Shown here: positions 27,015 to 36,616 of the stretch, one piece after another
How positions within the stretch are numbered: the first letter of the stretch is position 1
Layout: every line of letters begins with the position of its first letter
From: an uncultured Dokdonia sp.
GTDB lineage: Bacteria > Bacteroidota > Bacteroidia > Flavobacteriales > Flavobacteriaceae
Direction: 5' to 3'
Assembly (NCBI RefSeq): GCF_947492535.1
Contig: NZ_CANLNH010000012.1
Location: 62,001-126,000, forward strand
Length of the DNA: 64,000 bases
Made by a program: the position numbers and the translations under genes
The notes under the pieces: generated by a model
Seen by the model: the letters and a program-made list of their open reading frames with translations, nothing else
Told to the model about the DNA's origin: nothing
Database searches by the model: none

Positions 27015-27677
27015 ATGAATATAATTAAAATCATACAAAAAAGCATTCCGTTCCTTTCTGAAACATGGAAGGAACAGTATGCTCCTTTTTTGGAGGAGGA
27101 TGCTTTATACGCTTTCGCGAAAGCGTTACAAACCTATTCACAACAGGGAATTTCACAAGATTATGGATTGCCGTATTTTAAAGAGGAAGTAACACCAACT
27201 CCTGAAAAGGTGCTAGCACATTTTATGCCTCTTTTTAAAGCGTCAGATACAACCCCTGAAGAATGGGCAAAAGCTATCGAAGCTACACCTTTTGAGTATT
27301 TGTTAGTGATCCTGGGACAACGATGGACCTCAGCAAGTATCAAAGACATACGCGCCCTTCCTCCTACAGAACAGACGTTATTAGAAAGTTGTTTTGCACC
27401 GTATAATGATCAGATTACTACGGTGACTAGAGCTTGGGAAAAACATATGGGACGCTCTTCAGATGCGTTTTGGGGAATTGCAAAGGGAAATCCTACCCAA
27501 AAAGAAGAAACGATAAAAAAACAAATTACCAAAATGATCCAAACCCAAACCTGGTGGAATATCTTTTATCATTACAAACATGAGCTTGTCTACGAAATCA
27601 GAGTGCCCAGTGGTCACGGCATCCGATGGACTAAAGATGGCACACAACTCATTGGGTTTTTAGAACCTTTTTTGTGA
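27015..27677 (+). CDS. hypothetical protein coupled to second RtcB
   Basis: A 220-aa protein that I do not recognise. An in-frame TTG at 26994 would overlap rtcB, but I start at the ATG at 27015, 10 nt after the rtcB stop. It is largely helical with conserved-looking tryptophans (SETWKEQY, GQRWTSASI, TQTWWNIFYHYKHEL) and ends GHGIRWTKDGTQLIGF. It contains an in-frame TTTCGCGAAA palindrome (YAFAKAL). Context suggests a partner of the second RtcB. Confidence 0.65.
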   Translation: MNIIKIIQKSIPFLSETWKEQYAPFLEEDALYAFAKALQTYSQQGISQDYGLPYFKEEVTPTPEKVLAHFMPLFKASDTTPEEWAKAIEATPFEYLLVILGQRWTSASIKDIRALPPTEQTLLESCFAPYNDQITTVTRAWEKHMGRSSDAFWGIAKGNPTQKEETIKKQITKMIQTQTWWNIFYHYKHELVYEIRVPSGHGIRWTKDGTQLIGFLEPFL

Positions 27678-27745
27678 ATCAAAAACGAAATCAATATTGA
27701 TAAAGCAAGAAAGAGATCAATTATTATGATACATTAAGACTGAGC

Positions 27746-29119
27746 ATGAAAAATTATTCAGATCAAATAGAAAAGATAAAATCCAAACTTTTATTAGCAA
27801 AAAAAGTAGATAAAAGTCTTAAGGTTTTTGGGGCTAGTAGCCATCAATATAGTATTAATAAACCTGCAACTATTGATGATGTATTAGTTATTGAAAAGAA
27901 ATATGCAATACACCTTCCTGATTGTTATAAAGCATTTGTTTTACAATTCGGAAACGGAGGAACAGCATATGCTAATTCTGGAGCTGGACCTTTTTATGGA
28001 ATTTATCCTCTAGGTGAATATGTAGATGAATTAATTGATGAAAACACTGAAAAATACCTGAAGAACAATTGTATCCTTTATCCAAAAATGACAGACCAAG
28101 ATTGGAAAAATATTACACTGAAAATAGAAGATGATGCTATTTCAGATGATGATTACACAAAAGAACTTGGAAGAATTTATGGAGGTATTTTACCTATTGG
28201 TTCTCAAGGCTGTACCTACTTACATGGATTGGTATTAAATGGAGAACATAAAGGTAAGGTTGTAAACTTAAGTTTAGATCATTATAAACCAATTTTCACA
28301 TTTGAAAATAATTTTCTTGATTGGTATGAAAGATGGCTAGATGAAGTTATTTCTGGAGATTTATTAATTGATTCGCCTACTTGGTTTGGATATTCAATGG
28401 GAGGAACGGAAAAGCAATTATTAGAATCTTTTCATTCTAATTCAAATAATACGACAGGGAAAGATGCACTCATCGGTTTATTAAAAAAAAGGAAAATAAC
28501 ACCCATAACTCTACATTTAATTAATCAAGCATATACTGATTCTAATAATGGGAATTCTCAATTATTACTTCAAATATTAGCAAAGCATCAACATGATACG
28601 TGGAAAGAATATGTTATCGAATTAGGAAAGAATGATCTTCTAACGGTATTTAAATACATCTTTTGGTATGATAAGCCGAATTACTCTGACTGGAAGGAAT
28701 TTATTAACGCGAATATATCTCATATAACTGATTATGAAATCTTTAGATTCTGTACTTATATACTACAAGAATGTCAGTTTGATTATGGTTCTCTTATTAA
28801 AAACTTTATTAAACATCAAAATGAGGAAATTAGATCAACAACAATATATTCTTTAGGAAAATTAAGTAATAAAGAAGATTACCTAGATATATTCATCATT
28901 GGATTAAATGATACTTCACAAAAAGTGATTCATTCATCATTACAGGCATTATCTGGTATCAAAAATAAAAGTCTTTTAGTTCATTATAAAAATATAGCTG
29001 ATCTTTTCCCTGTAGAAAAAAACTATATTCTGTCAAATTTAAAAAACAGACTTAAAGAATTTAATATTAGTTTAAAATGGCTTAGAGAAAATGATCTAAG
29101 TATTTTTTCAAAAAAATAA
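27746..29119 (+). CDS. SUKH (SMI1/KNR4) domain protein with helical repeats
   Basis: A 457-aa protein. The N-terminal SUKH domain (about 25-210) shows the typical IDDVLVIEKKYAIHLPDCYKAFV and QFGNGG core. The C-terminal half (about 230-455) consists of short helical repeats resembling HEAT units (EIRSTTIYSLGKLSNKEDYL). SUKH domains serve as immunity proteins or as binding modules. No cognate toxin is adjacent, so a regulatory or antidote role for the repair island is only a guess. Confidence 0.75.
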   Translation: MKNYSDQIEKIKSKLLLAKKVDKSLKVFGASSHQYSINKPATIDDVLVIEKKYAIHLPDCYKAFVLQFGNGGTAYANSGAGPFYGIYPLGEYVDELIDENTEKYLKNNCILYPKMTDQDWKNITLKIEDDAISDDDYTKELGRIYGGILPIGSQGCTYLHGLVLNGEHKGKVVNLSLDHYKPIFTFENNFLDWYERWLDEVISGDLLIDSPTWFGYSMGGTEKQLLESFHSNSNNTTGKDALIGLLKKRKITPITLHLINQAYTDSNNGNSQLLLQILAKHQHDTWKEYVIELGKNDLLTVFKYIFWYDKPNYSDWKEFINANISHITDYEIFRFCTYILQECQFDYGSLIKNFIKHQNEEIRSTTIYSLGKLSNKEDYLDIFIIGLNDTSQKVIHSSLQALSGIKNKSLLVHYKNIADLFPVEKNYILSNLKNRLKEFNISLKWLRENDLSIFSKK

Positions 29120-29243
29120 TTAGACATAAGTCAAAGAAGTCACTTGAGTATTTTAGTGGTTTATGAGCACCAGCAACTAAATAAAAATGTTACTTGATAC
29201 GCTTTCGCGAAAGCGTATATAAAACAACAATCACGTATTAAAA

Positions 29244-29714
29244 ATGAACCAAATTGGAACGTATCATAATAGAACCGTCTTTTGGGCAAGTTATGATGAC
29301 ATACTATGTAATAAAATGCCAAAAAATGATTGGATCTGTTTCATAACCTGTTCCAAAAAGAAACCTAGTCTTGATGCATTTGAGACTTTCACTAGAAATG
29401 CTATTCAGAATGGCATTCTCGAATTTAAAGGACATGGAGTTTATGGAGAACTTTTACATGATTGGTTTGATGAAACTATCAACATTATGGAAGTCATGGA
29501 AAATAATTCTGAAGTAGATGTAATGACTACCTGGCATGATAATGAGTCGTACGCTAGTGCATTTTGGCAATGCTTTTTTGCTACTTGTTTGCCCGATGCT
29601 ACAGATTATACTCATCTAAAAATAGTATGTCTGGATCTAGATGGAATGAACAGAACACACGAATTAAAAAAATATATTCATCGTTTTGAAAATGAATGGA
29701 TTCCAGAAAATTAA
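29244..29714 (+). CDS. hypothetical protein (156 aa)
   Basis: I do not recognise this protein. It is acidic, cytosolic and rich in Trp, Asp and Met (TTWHDNESYASAFWQCFF). It is a separate plus-strand gene after a TTTCGCGAAA palindrome at about 29198-29216. Small size and composition would fit an immunity or accessory protein, but there is no direct evidence. Confidence 0.6.
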   Translation: MNQIGTYHNRTVFWASYDDILCNKMPKNDWICFITCSKKKPSLDAFETFTRNAIQNGILEFKGHGVYGELLHDWFDETINIMEVMENNSEVDVMTTWHDNESYASAFWQCFFATCLPDATDYTHLKIVCLDLDGMNRTHELKKYIHRFENEWIPEN

Positions 29715-29820
29715 TAAAAACAAGCATCCTTTATGACAAAAGAAAGAACAACTTAAAAACATAGGTGTCAAAATAGTTTAAAATTTAATTAACATCAGAA
29801 AACCTGTTCTAACATAAAAA

Positions 29821-30540
29821 ATGACCACTAGAAACCGAGGAAAAGAAGGACGTGATGATCTCTTATTTGGAGATCCCAAAATGCAGCACAAAATAAAAGA
29901 AGCTGTGACTGATATTTCTTATTTACTATCAAGAGGGTTTTCTGAAAAATCATCAGTACAACTGGTAGGGCATCGATATAGACTTAATACGCGTCAACAA
30001 AAAGCAGTACAAGGGATGAGTGCGACAGCTGAGCAAGTAGCACATCGTAAAACCACCAAAGTTTCCATAAATCAATTGAAAGATCAAACCCTCATCATAG
30101 ATGCATTTAATATCCTAATTATTCTTGAGAGTTTCTTTTCTGGTGCCTATATTTTTAAAGGGCTAGATGATTGTTACCGTGATGTCTCTAGTGTACACGG
30201 CACCTATAAACGGGTACAGCAAACACAAAATGTCCTGATTGCAATAGGCGATTTTTTAAAGGAGGCACAGGTCAAAGAAGTGATTTGGGTGTTTGATCAG
30301 CCTGTGAGTAATAGCGGCCGAATGAAAATGTTGCTGGGGGAGCTTTCGCGAAAGCGTACGTATAAATGGCAATGTATTCTTGATTACAATCCTGATAAAG
30401 TCTTAGCGCAAAGTGATTATATCGTAGCCAGTTCTGATGCTTGGATTCTAGATCGAGCACAACGGTGGTTTAATCTTTCTGGAGCGATTATAGAAAATTT
30501 CAAAACACAAGAAACCAACACAATTCTCTTCGCTCGTTAG
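29821..30540 (+). CDS. DUF434-like protein, possible PIN/NYN-type nuclease
   Basis: A 239-aa protein that resembles DUF434 proteins. The N-terminal part (about 15-80) is helical and basic; the C-terminal domain starts TLIIDAFNILI and continues with WVFDQPVSNSG and SSDAWILDRAQRWF, giving spaced acidic residues as in PIN/NYN-like nucleases. DUF434 genes have been noted near RNA-repair genes. A TTTCGCGAAAGCG palindrome is read in frame as SRKR. Nuclease activity is inferred only. Confidence 0.65.
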   Translation: MTTRNRGKEGRDDLLFGDPKMQHKIKEAVTDISYLLSRGFSEKSSVQLVGHRYRLNTRQQKAVQGMSATAEQVAHRKTTKVSINQLKDQTLIIDAFNILIILESFFSGAYIFKGLDDCYRDVSSVHGTYKRVQQTQNVLIAIGDFLKEAQVKEVIWVFDQPVSNSGRMKMLLGELSRKRTYKWQCILDYNPDKVLAQSDYIVASSDAWILDRAQRWFNLSGAIIENFKTQETNTILFAR

Positions 30541-30646
30541 TCTTCTTGAAAATCGACTGAAACTACTGAACACCAAGTCTTTTGTCTTCTTTATTAGTGA
30601 TAAAATAACCTAGATTTGACACATAAATAGTATAAAAACCTACGTT

Positions 30647-31099
30647 ATGAAAACACCTAAAATATTGGTGATGATAGGAATCATCGCCCTTGTTGTAAGT
30701 AGTTGTGCAAGTCTCTATGATCACTACACTTACACCGAAACAATTGCTACAAAAGTACAAGCAATAAGCCTGATAGAACAAAGTGACGAATCGTATGCGT
30801 TACATGCATCAGAAGTGACTGCACTCAAAAATCAGTTGCAAATAATGCTTGCCTATGAAGAAGGTAAAGCCAAAAATGATATTACGGTTCGTATGTGGAG
30901 GGTTCTTAATAATGATGAGAAACTTATAAAAAGTTATTTGTCCTTATGGGAAGAAAAAGGAACACTAAGTCCTGTATTTATAGGGGAAGCAAAGCCTCAA
31001 ATAGAAGAAGCTTTTGATATTCTGATTGCTTATGAAGAGAAAAAGGATAAAAAAACAAAAGAAACAATCACTGATTTTATTGACACCTTAAAAGAGTAA
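30647..31099 (+). CDS. small lipoprotein
   Basis: A 150-aa protein with a lipoprotein signal peptide (hydrophobic VMIGIIALVVSSC; lipobox Cys about 20). The mature part is helical and charged. It is followed after 4 nt by another small gene, so they form a pair. Function unknown. Confidence 0.7.
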   Translation: MKTPKILVMIGIIALVVSSCASLYDHYTYTETIATKVQAISLIEQSDESYALHASEVTALKNQLQIMLAYEEGKAKNDITVRMWRVLNNDEKLIKSYLSLWEEKGTLSPVFIGEAKPQIEEAFDILIAYEEKKDKKTKETITDFIDTLKE

Positions 31100-31103
31100 T
31101 ACC

Positions 31104-31424
31104 ATGGATTTTGATTTATTATTTAAAGAGCTAAAAGAAGAAATTACCGAGCTTGCTAAAGACAAGTTTAATGAACAAGGCATTGCTATTGCTCAAGATA
31201 TGCAGGAATACTTAGCACATTCTAAAGAGAAATTACAGCGATGGGCAACGTTGTTTAAAGCACAAAGTATCGATAAAGACGAACTCGTATGGTTACTTAA
31301 AAGTCAGAAAGAATTGCTTTTATTAAAGTCTTTACAGAATATAGGCGTGAGTAGTATCAGTATTGGTCATTTTAAAAATAAGATTGTCGATACCGTACTT
31401 TCAAAAATTGTAGCACAGGTATAA
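31104..31424 (+). CDS. hypothetical protein (106 aa)
   Basis: A small helical, charged protein (DFDLLFKELKEEITELAKDKF) with no signal peptide, 4 nt downstream of the lipoprotein gene. Its fold could be an amphipathic helical bundle. Function unknown. Confidence 0.6.
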   Translation: MDFDLLFKELKEEITELAKDKFNEQGIAIAQDMQEYLAHSKEKLQRWATLFKAQSIDKDELVWLLKSQKELLLLKSLQNIGVSSISIGHFKNKIVDTVLSKIVAQV

Positions 31425-31446
31425 AAAAGAATATATACTCGTTTAT

Positions 31447-31487
31447 AAAAGGGAGCAAATCTATAGTAGATTTGCTCCCTTTTTTTA
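31447..31487. terminator. bidirectional terminator
   Basis: AAAAGGGAGCAAATCT / AGATTTGCTCCCTTTT stem between two convergent genes, with T runs on both strands. Confidence 0.88.
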
Positions 31488-31494
31488 TGTGTAA

Positions 31495-31716
31495 TTAACA
31501 ACCTGTATCTTGATAATCTGTTGCTCCATTTTGCGGACAAGGATCATCACATGATTGTGTAATAAGGACCATATAAGGACTCCCAGCTGGAAAGAAGGTA
31601 CATACACAGCAACCTCCACCAGGGAAAGGCGGAAAATTAAATCCTCCTTTAATCGTTTTTTGTTCTTTGTTACTTAACGTTTCAGCTCCGTTAATGTTTG
31701 AAATCTTTTTTAACAT
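31495..31716 (-). CDS. GG-leader peptide (bacteriocin-like precursor)
   Basis: A 73-aa precursor with the Bacteroidota double-glycine leader MLKKISNINGAETLSNKEQKTIKGG and a short core of about 48 residues rich in Gly, Pro and six Cys (GGGCCVCTFFPAG, SCDDPCP). Cleavage after GG by a C39 peptidase/ABC exporter is the family expectation; none is encoded in this window. A relative is at 42928. Confidence 0.75.
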   Translation of the reverse strand: MLKKISNINGAETLSNKEQKTIKGGFNFPPFPGGGCCVCTFFPAGSPYMVLITQSCDDPCPQNGATDYQDTGC

Positions 31717-31956
31717 AATACATTGGTTTTTAAAATTAGATACTCATAGTTATAAAGTATATTTTCTAACCGCAACATATAGAACACTATTTTAAAGAAT
31801 CTAGGGGTATGCTTTTTAACATTTTCAAATGTTATCGTTCTTAAACGTGTGCTGTTATATTTTTTAATAAATACGCTTTCGCGAAAGCGAATAAAGAAAA
31901 ATTAATATCTTCACAGTAAGCATCTTATACAAACCACTAATCATAAAAAGTATATA

Positions 31957-34557
31957 ATGACAAAAGATCTAGTATCAAGTATTAGAGTATTGCGAAGATC
32001 TATGAAAGATTTTACAAAATCTTCATTTCTGAGCATTCTTGTTTTAGGACTAATTTTATTGATCTTATTCAAAATGGATCAAGCCTATACAATGATGGTA
32101 TTTATGCTTGAAGAAGATAAATTCTCTTTATTCTTGTGCTTCTTTTTTGTAAATGCATTAGCGCTTACCTTATCACACTATCCTATCTACACCTATTACT
32201 CACAAGGATTTAACAAAAGTAAAAATGCTATTACCTGGGAAGATAAAAAAATAGAATTTACACTCTTTAAAAAATTCAAATTTTCATATCCTTACTTTAT
32301 CTATCGTCTAGATGCCAAGAACTATGAAATGAGTGTCACAGCAAATGTCTTACGTTATTGTATAGGTATTGTGATTTATGCTGTTTGGGTGATTTTTATT
32401 TATAAAAGTGTACGCCCTAATTTACTTTTTAATGATCAGCTTGGTTTACCACTACAAGCAATTGCATGGATCATTGGTATTTTCTTTACATTTCCCATTA
32501 TCACATATGCTATTATCAAATTTAGAATAGTAAAAAATAAGATCGTTAATAAAACAGCATTATATACTAGAATAACACGGTATTATTTTTTAGCATCATT
32601 ACTTTCTGCATTACTTCTCATATATATTTTAGTAAGTGATACAATATTTAGTAGATACGGTTTTATCTTGGTAATGCTGTGTACTTATTGCATGATGTTT
32701 TGTTATGTGTTTTTTAGGTTAGTAAGATCTAAAACATCTGATGTATATAATAGTTTACATCCTAAAAATAAACTTCGCATTTTTATTAAAGCTCTTATTT
32801 TATTTGAAAATCCATTGCGATATTTACAAACATTTGTCACCTTATTTATAATCGCTGTCCTATTAATAAGTTATTGGAGTATTAGAGCTTTAATGGGAGA
32901 TGGACTAGGAAATAATGTGATTCCTATCTTACTCGTGTATTTATTTGCCTATTATTGGATTATAGCTAATGTGGGGAAATATCTATTTGTAGCAAATAGT
33001 CCTTTGACCAAGACATCCCGTAGTGGTAAACAAATAAAATACTGTGATACAAAAACCTATAAATTAACCTTTTTAGGTATTACTATTCTTACTGTACTTG
33101 CTGTTATATCATTCATGTTTGCTGAGCAAAAAACGCATGAAATAGAAACCGTTGCTAATGTAACTGATCCTTCAAAAGTAATTGATGAAGCTACATTTAT
33201 AAAGGCTGTGAAAAACATAAAAGAAGATCGGGTGTTTTTTATTTCTTCTTATGGAGGAGGCCTTAAAGCAAATGCATGGACGATCAATGTTCTTCAAAAA
33301 ATTCAAGAAGAAACAGATCATAACTTTTTAAATCAAACCATATCATTATCTGGGGCTTCAGGAGGGTCACTAGGACTTGCCGTTTATACAGGATTATATG
33401 CACAATACGGCACCAATGATGTGCGATTAAGACAAAAAATAGATACGATTTCCAGAGAAGATTATGCTTCTGCAGATCTTACATTTACCTTAGGTCTTGA
33501 TTTATATAGAAAACTTTGGCCACTCACCAATGGCTTGGGATTACAAGATAGATCGTATTATTCTATGATTAAATATCAAAATTTTATAGAAGACACACCA
33601 GATAAAAATATATTAAGTGAGGTTGCGTATAGACAATATTGGGCTAATGCTTTTAAAAACAAAAATGATGGCGCCAAAGGATACTTCCCTTCTTTGATTA
33701 TGAACACAGCTGGTGCAAGAGCAAACAGAGGAATTTTATGGTCTGTCAAAGATAATGAGTCATTCAATAGAATATTCTCAAATGCAGATAATTTAGCCGA
33801 CTTGTATTTAGAGAAAAACAAAACCCTTCCGTATTACCAAGCTGTATCTATGACCAATAGATTTCCCGGTTTAAGTCCTGCAGCAAAGATCAAAGGATAT
33901 GGACATTATATGGATGCTGGTGTAATAGACAATAGTGGCTTATTAGGCAATCTTGATGTTTTCAATTACCTAAGAAATCAAACGAAAGACTCTTTATTCA
34001 GTAACAAAAAAGTAGTTTTTGTAGATATTATAAATAGTAAAACATTGTATTTAGATCATTTGATGGAAGAATTCATAGAAGATGGATTTGATGTGCGATC
34101 TATAGATGAGTCAGAAAAAGATAATATCGTTGTAAATCTATCGACAGCTTTAAACTATAATAAAATTCCTAAATACTTAAGTGACTTCTTTACAAATTGG
34201 GGAAACTCTCCAAATACAACATCAAATGCTTTACAAGGTAAAGTAACCTACTATCCTATTTATTTACCTCATAAAATTACGGTAAAGGATATTGAAAAGC
34301 ATATGTCTGGTAAATACGATAAAAGTAAAAAACAACAATTAAAGAATCTCTTATTAAATCACAATGAGAAAATTCTTACTATGACAGGCACTGATACAAT
34401 AGGCTTCTTTGATAAATGGGAGTATTACGAACCTACTTTATCTAGACATATGGGAGAAAGTAGTTATAAATATATGAAGCGTATGCTTGATAGCAATGAG
34501 TATATCAATAGAGTAATTAATGAAGTAAATAACTCTAAATCCAATACATTAAACTAA
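31957..34557 (+). CDS. membrane protein with patatin-like phospholipase domain
   Basis: An 866-aa protein. The N-terminal half (to about 390) contains about nine to ten hydrophobic segments. The C-terminal half carries a patatin-like serine hydrolase: oxyanion loop SSYGGGLKANAW, nucleophile motif GASGG in LSGASGGSLG, and the catalytic-dyad Asp in YMDAGVIDNSG. Patatin domains cleave acyl lipids. It is a single gene with no obvious partner. Confidence 0.8.
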   Translation: MTKDLVSSIRVLRRSMKDFTKSSFLSILVLGLILLILFKMDQAYTMMVFMLEEDKFSLFLCFFFVNALALTLSHYPIYTYYSQGFNKSKNAITWEDKKIEFTLFKKFKFSYPYFIYRLDAKNYEMSVTANVLRYCIGIVIYAVWVIFIYKSVRPNLLFNDQLGLPLQAIAWIIGIFFTFPIITYAIIKFRIVKNKIVNKTALYTRITRYYFLASLLSALLLIYILVSDTIFSRYGFILVMLCTYCMMFCYVFFRLVRSKTSDVYNSLHPKNKLRIFIKALILFENPLRYLQTFVTLFIIAVLLISYWSIRALMGDGLGNNVIPILLVYLFAYYWIIANVGKYLFVANSPLTKTSRSGKQIKYCDTKTYKLTFLGITILTVLAVISFMFAEQKTHEIETVANVTDPSKVIDEATFIKAVKNIKEDRVFFISSYGGGLKANAWTINVLQKIQEETDHNFLNQTISLSGASGGSLGLAVYTGLYAQYGTNDVRLRQKIDTISREDYASADLTFTLGLDLYRKLWPLTNGLGLQDRSYYSMIKYQNFIEDTPDKNILSEVAYRQYWANAFKNKNDGAKGYFPSLIMNTAGARANRGILWSVKDNESFNRIFSNADNLADLYLEKNKTLPYYQAVSMTNRFPGLSPAAKIKGYGHYMDAGVIDNSGLLGNLDVFNYLRNQTKDSLFSNKKVVFVDIINSKTLYLDHLMEEFIEDGFDVRSIDESEKDNIVVNLSTALNYNKIPKYLSDFFTNWGNSPNTTSNALQGKVTYYPIYLPHKITVKDIEKHMSGKYDKSKKQQLKNLLLNHNEKILTMTGTDTIGFFDKWEYYEPTLSRHMGESSYKYMKRMLDSNEYINRVINEVNNSKSNTLN

Positions 34558-34889
34558 ATGTATTACTAACATTAGTAACTATCAATGTAATGAACTATGA
34601 TAGAAGTAAACTACCTCTAGGTATTAAACCCTTTGGAGGTACTAATAAATAACATGACTAACACAACATCTGTAGCACTTATATTTAACTTTCTTAAAGC
34701 CTAATTTCCTATAGTCTCTCTCTTGAATTAATTGTCAGAAAACTTCTCATTTTTATATTAAATCTATACAATAACATCTATACTTGGTGAGTATATAAAA
34801 CAAGGAAAAACAGTAAGTATTTAAAAGTTTTGACAGTCTTTTCAATAAAAAACTAGGTCTATATTTTTCAAAAACCAAAAAATTATAAC

Positions 34890-35098
34890 ATATTTGCCCC
34901 GTAAATGATACAAAGAATACAACATACAGCACCGAAATCACTGTTAAGCCAGTGGTGCGATTACCGTGGGATAAATGAATTTATTGTTATGGATAAGGAC
35001 GCTTGTATGTATTCTAAAGATTTTACACAATGATAGTATAACTAAGAAAAATCAAACATATATAAAGCAAGCGTCCAAGGAATTGGGCGCTTTTTTTA
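34890..35098 (+). ncRNA. attenuator-like leader RNA, module 3
   Basis: -7 element TATTTG (34891), a 42-codon ORF (34905-35033, starts MIQRIQHTAP) overlapping a strong hairpin GCACC-N5-CACTG...CAGTGGTGC, then a terminator AAGCGTCC/GGGCGCTT (35069-35092) with seven T. GGACGCTTG inside the ORF (34997-35005) is perfectly complementary, over 9 nt, to CAAGCGTCC (35068-35076) at the 5' side of the terminator. The tRNA array begins about 860 bp downstream. Confidence 0.6.
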
Positions 35099-35334
35099 TG
35101 TCCAAAATGTTTAAAAACCTTATGAACAAAACAAAAACAGAAAAAAATTAAAAAAATAGTTCATCTATTGAAAAGAGTATAATCACATAATAAAAAATCC
35201 ATTTGGAAGCTAAGCAACAGAGAGACAGTCTACTGCATAAAAATCCAATATCTGTCATAAGACGGACAAGGATATCTATGTCTAAAAACAAACATAACTA
35301 ATTGATTATCAGTAAAATAAATTTAATTTTTATT

Positions 35335-35612
35335 TGGAAAATTAAAAATTAATTCGATCTTTGCATCGCAATCAGAAACAATCTAATGTTGTTTCTACAT
35401 AGAAATAAAAACGTAATACATGAAAGCAAATACTATGATACCGAGTTTTAGTCTACATCGAGGATGTAGCGTCGAGCAAAGAGTGCTCGGCTTATATATA
35501 GACTCGGACACATACGTCTTTTTTATAGAACAAAAACGGAAACGCATATAGGCATATATCGATTTCTTACACTATAAAAAAGACGCCCAGACAAGGCGTC
35601 TTTTTTTATGCA
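35335..35612 (+). ncRNA. attenuator-like leader RNA, module 4
   Basis: Promoter CTTTGCATCGCAAT (35350) is identical to module 2 over 14 nt. A leader hairpin GAAACAA/TTGTTTC precedes a 43-codon ORF (35420-35551, starts MKANTMIPSF), which overlaps hairpins CTACATC/GATGTAG and GTCGAGCA/TGCTCGGC. Terminator AAAGACGCC/GGCGTCTTT (35579-35603). CGTCTTTTTTATAG in the ORF (35515-35528) is perfectly complementary, over 14 nt, to CTATAAAAAAGACG (35572-35585), which includes the terminator 5' arm. Confidence 0.6.
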
Positions 35613-35635
35613 CTACGATCATTGACATATTGAAC

Positions 35636-35800
35636 CCGAATTATGCATTAGAAAATCTATTGCGTATTTAAATCTCTGCAAAATCAAACACTTCGTTGCA
35701 CTTTTTAATGTAACCATAGCTATGCTATGCTAAAATTAAGAAAGCACTTGATTTTATTGAGCTTTCAGCCCTCATGACAAATCTCTAATGCATAATTCGG
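35636..35800. mobile_element. MITE-like element with 17-bp terminal inverted repeats
   Basis: Terminal repeats CCGAATTATGCATTAGA (35636-35652) and TCTAATGCATAATTCGG (35784-35800) are perfect inverted copies enclosing about 130 bp without an ORF. No transposase is encoded. It lies between leader module 4 and the tRNA array. Target duplication is not evident. Confidence 0.6.
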
Positions 35801-35959
35801 ATTGAAAAACTAACATATATAAGTTACTTAGTAAAGTGCTACTACATGATTATAGAACGTTGATCTTAAAAAATTACGCTTTCGCGAAATCGAACGCAGA
35901 AGAATCTCTATAAATCATATATCTAGAATACACTTTTATGAACTAACAAATATATACAT

Positions 35960-36054
35960 TGACATGTAACTCAACTGGCAGAGTACCCAGCTTTTAACTG
36001 GGAGGTTATGAGCCTGCCTGCCGGCATAGGCAGGTTCAAATCTCATCGTGTCAA
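35960..36054 (+). tRNA. tRNA-Lys(TTT) interrupted in the T loop
   Basis: Acceptor TGACATG/CGTGTCA, D arm, anticodon arm CCCAG-CTTTTAA-CTGGG (anticodon TTT) and T-stem ATGAG/CTCAT are intact. A 22-nt GC-rich palindrome (36013-36034) is inserted exactly between the T-stem 5' strand and loop TTCAAAT. Without it the gene is a normal 73-nt tRNA. No CCA is encoded, as for the other tRNAs here. Confidence 0.85.
36013..36034. repeat. GC-rich palindrome inside tRNA-Lys
   Basis: CCTGCCTGCC...ATAGGCAGG. Self-complementary ends (CCTGCC/GGCAGG) would form an extra hairpin on the T arm. Confidence 0.85.
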
Positions 36055-36092
36055 CTTTATCTCAAATTTTGTAGTAGAAAATTTTAGTATAT

Positions 36093-36179
36093 GGAAGGGC
36101 AAGCCAATGGGCGGTGGTCGCTGTTTTGAAAACAGTTAGGAGCTAACGACTCGTGTGGGTTCGACTCCCACTCCTTCCG
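36093..36179 (+). tRNA. tRNA-Ser(TGA)
   Basis: Acceptor GGAAGGG/TCCTTCC, anticodon loop TTTGAAA (TGA), long class II variable arm (TAGGAGCTAACGACTCG), T arm GTGGG-TTCGACT-CCCAC. Looks intact. Confidence 0.88.
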
Positions 36180-36183
36180 CTTT

Positions 36184-36271
36184 GGAGAATAGGCAAATAT
36201 TGGCTTTGTTGCACTTGTCTGCTAAACAAGTTCACGTTAGCGTGATGAAGGTTCGATCCCTTTGTTCTCCG
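36184..36271 (+). tRNA. tRNA-Ser(GCT)
   Basis: Acceptor GGAGAAT/GTTCTCC, anticodon arm ACTTGT-CTGCTAA-ACAAGT (GCT), class II variable arm (CACG...CGTG), T arm GAAGG-TTCGATC-CCTTT. Four nt after tRNA-Ser(TGA). Confidence 0.85.
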
Positions 36272-36277
36272 CATTTT

Positions 36278-36350
36278 GATACTGTAGCTTAACTGGTAGA
36301 GCCGGGAGCTGTTAACTCTCAAAGTATAGGTTCAAATCCTATCAGTATCG
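36278..36350 (+). tRNA. tRNA-Asn(GTT)
   Basis: Acceptor GATACTG/CAGTATC, anticodon loop CTGTTAA (GTT), T arm ATAGG-TTCAAA-TCCTAT. Looks intact. Confidence 0.88.
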
Positions 36351-36354
36351 CAAA

Positions 36355-36429
36355 AGACAAGGTGGCTGAATGGTTTAGGCAACGGATTGCAAACCCGTTT
36401 CATATGAGTTCGAATCTCATCCTTGTCTC
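36355..36429 (+). tRNA. tRNA-Cys(GCA)
   Basis: Acceptor AGACAAG/CTTGTCT, anticodon loop TTGCAAA (GCA) on a stem with one mismatch, T arm ATGAG-TTCGAAT-CTCAT. Its last 18 nt are duplicated at 36503-36520. Confidence 0.85.
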
Positions 36430-36520
36430 AATGATTGAAACAGCATCAAACTTGTTTGAATACTGTGGAAATCCATTTTGTGACTTTATGAGAAAGCGTA
36501 ACAATCTCATCCTTGTCTCA
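36430..36520 (+). other. spacer hairpin plus duplicated tRNA-Cys 3' end
   Basis: After tRNA-Cys comes a spacer with ACAG...CTGT and CAAAC/GTTTG pairing, then ATGAG-N13-CTCATCCTTGTCTCA (36488-36520). The end repeats the tRNA-Cys T-stem and acceptor 3' strand, but the 7-nt T loop is replaced by a longer unrelated loop. Two more cases follow tRNA-Pro and tRNA-Leu(TAG). Confidence 0.65.
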
Positions 36521-36527
36521 AACACCT

Positions 36528-36610
36528 GGAAGTATTGAGCAATTGGTTGGCTCGCCTGACTGTAAATCAGGTCTCGCGAGAGCATGTAGGTTCGAGTCCT
36601 ACTACTTCCA
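36528..36610 (+). tRNA. tRNA-Tyr(GTA)
   Basis: Acceptor GGAAGTA/TACTTCC, anticodon loop CTGTAAA (GTA), long variable arm (TCTCGCGAGAGC), T arm GTAGG-TTCGAGT-CCTAC. Confidence 0.88.
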
Positions 36611-36616
36611 CAATAA

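Noticed and set aside
34558-35612. Retron or reverse-transcriptase-associated RNA
   Set aside because: The region has structured RNA and inverted repeats, but no reverse transcriptase gene exists in the window.
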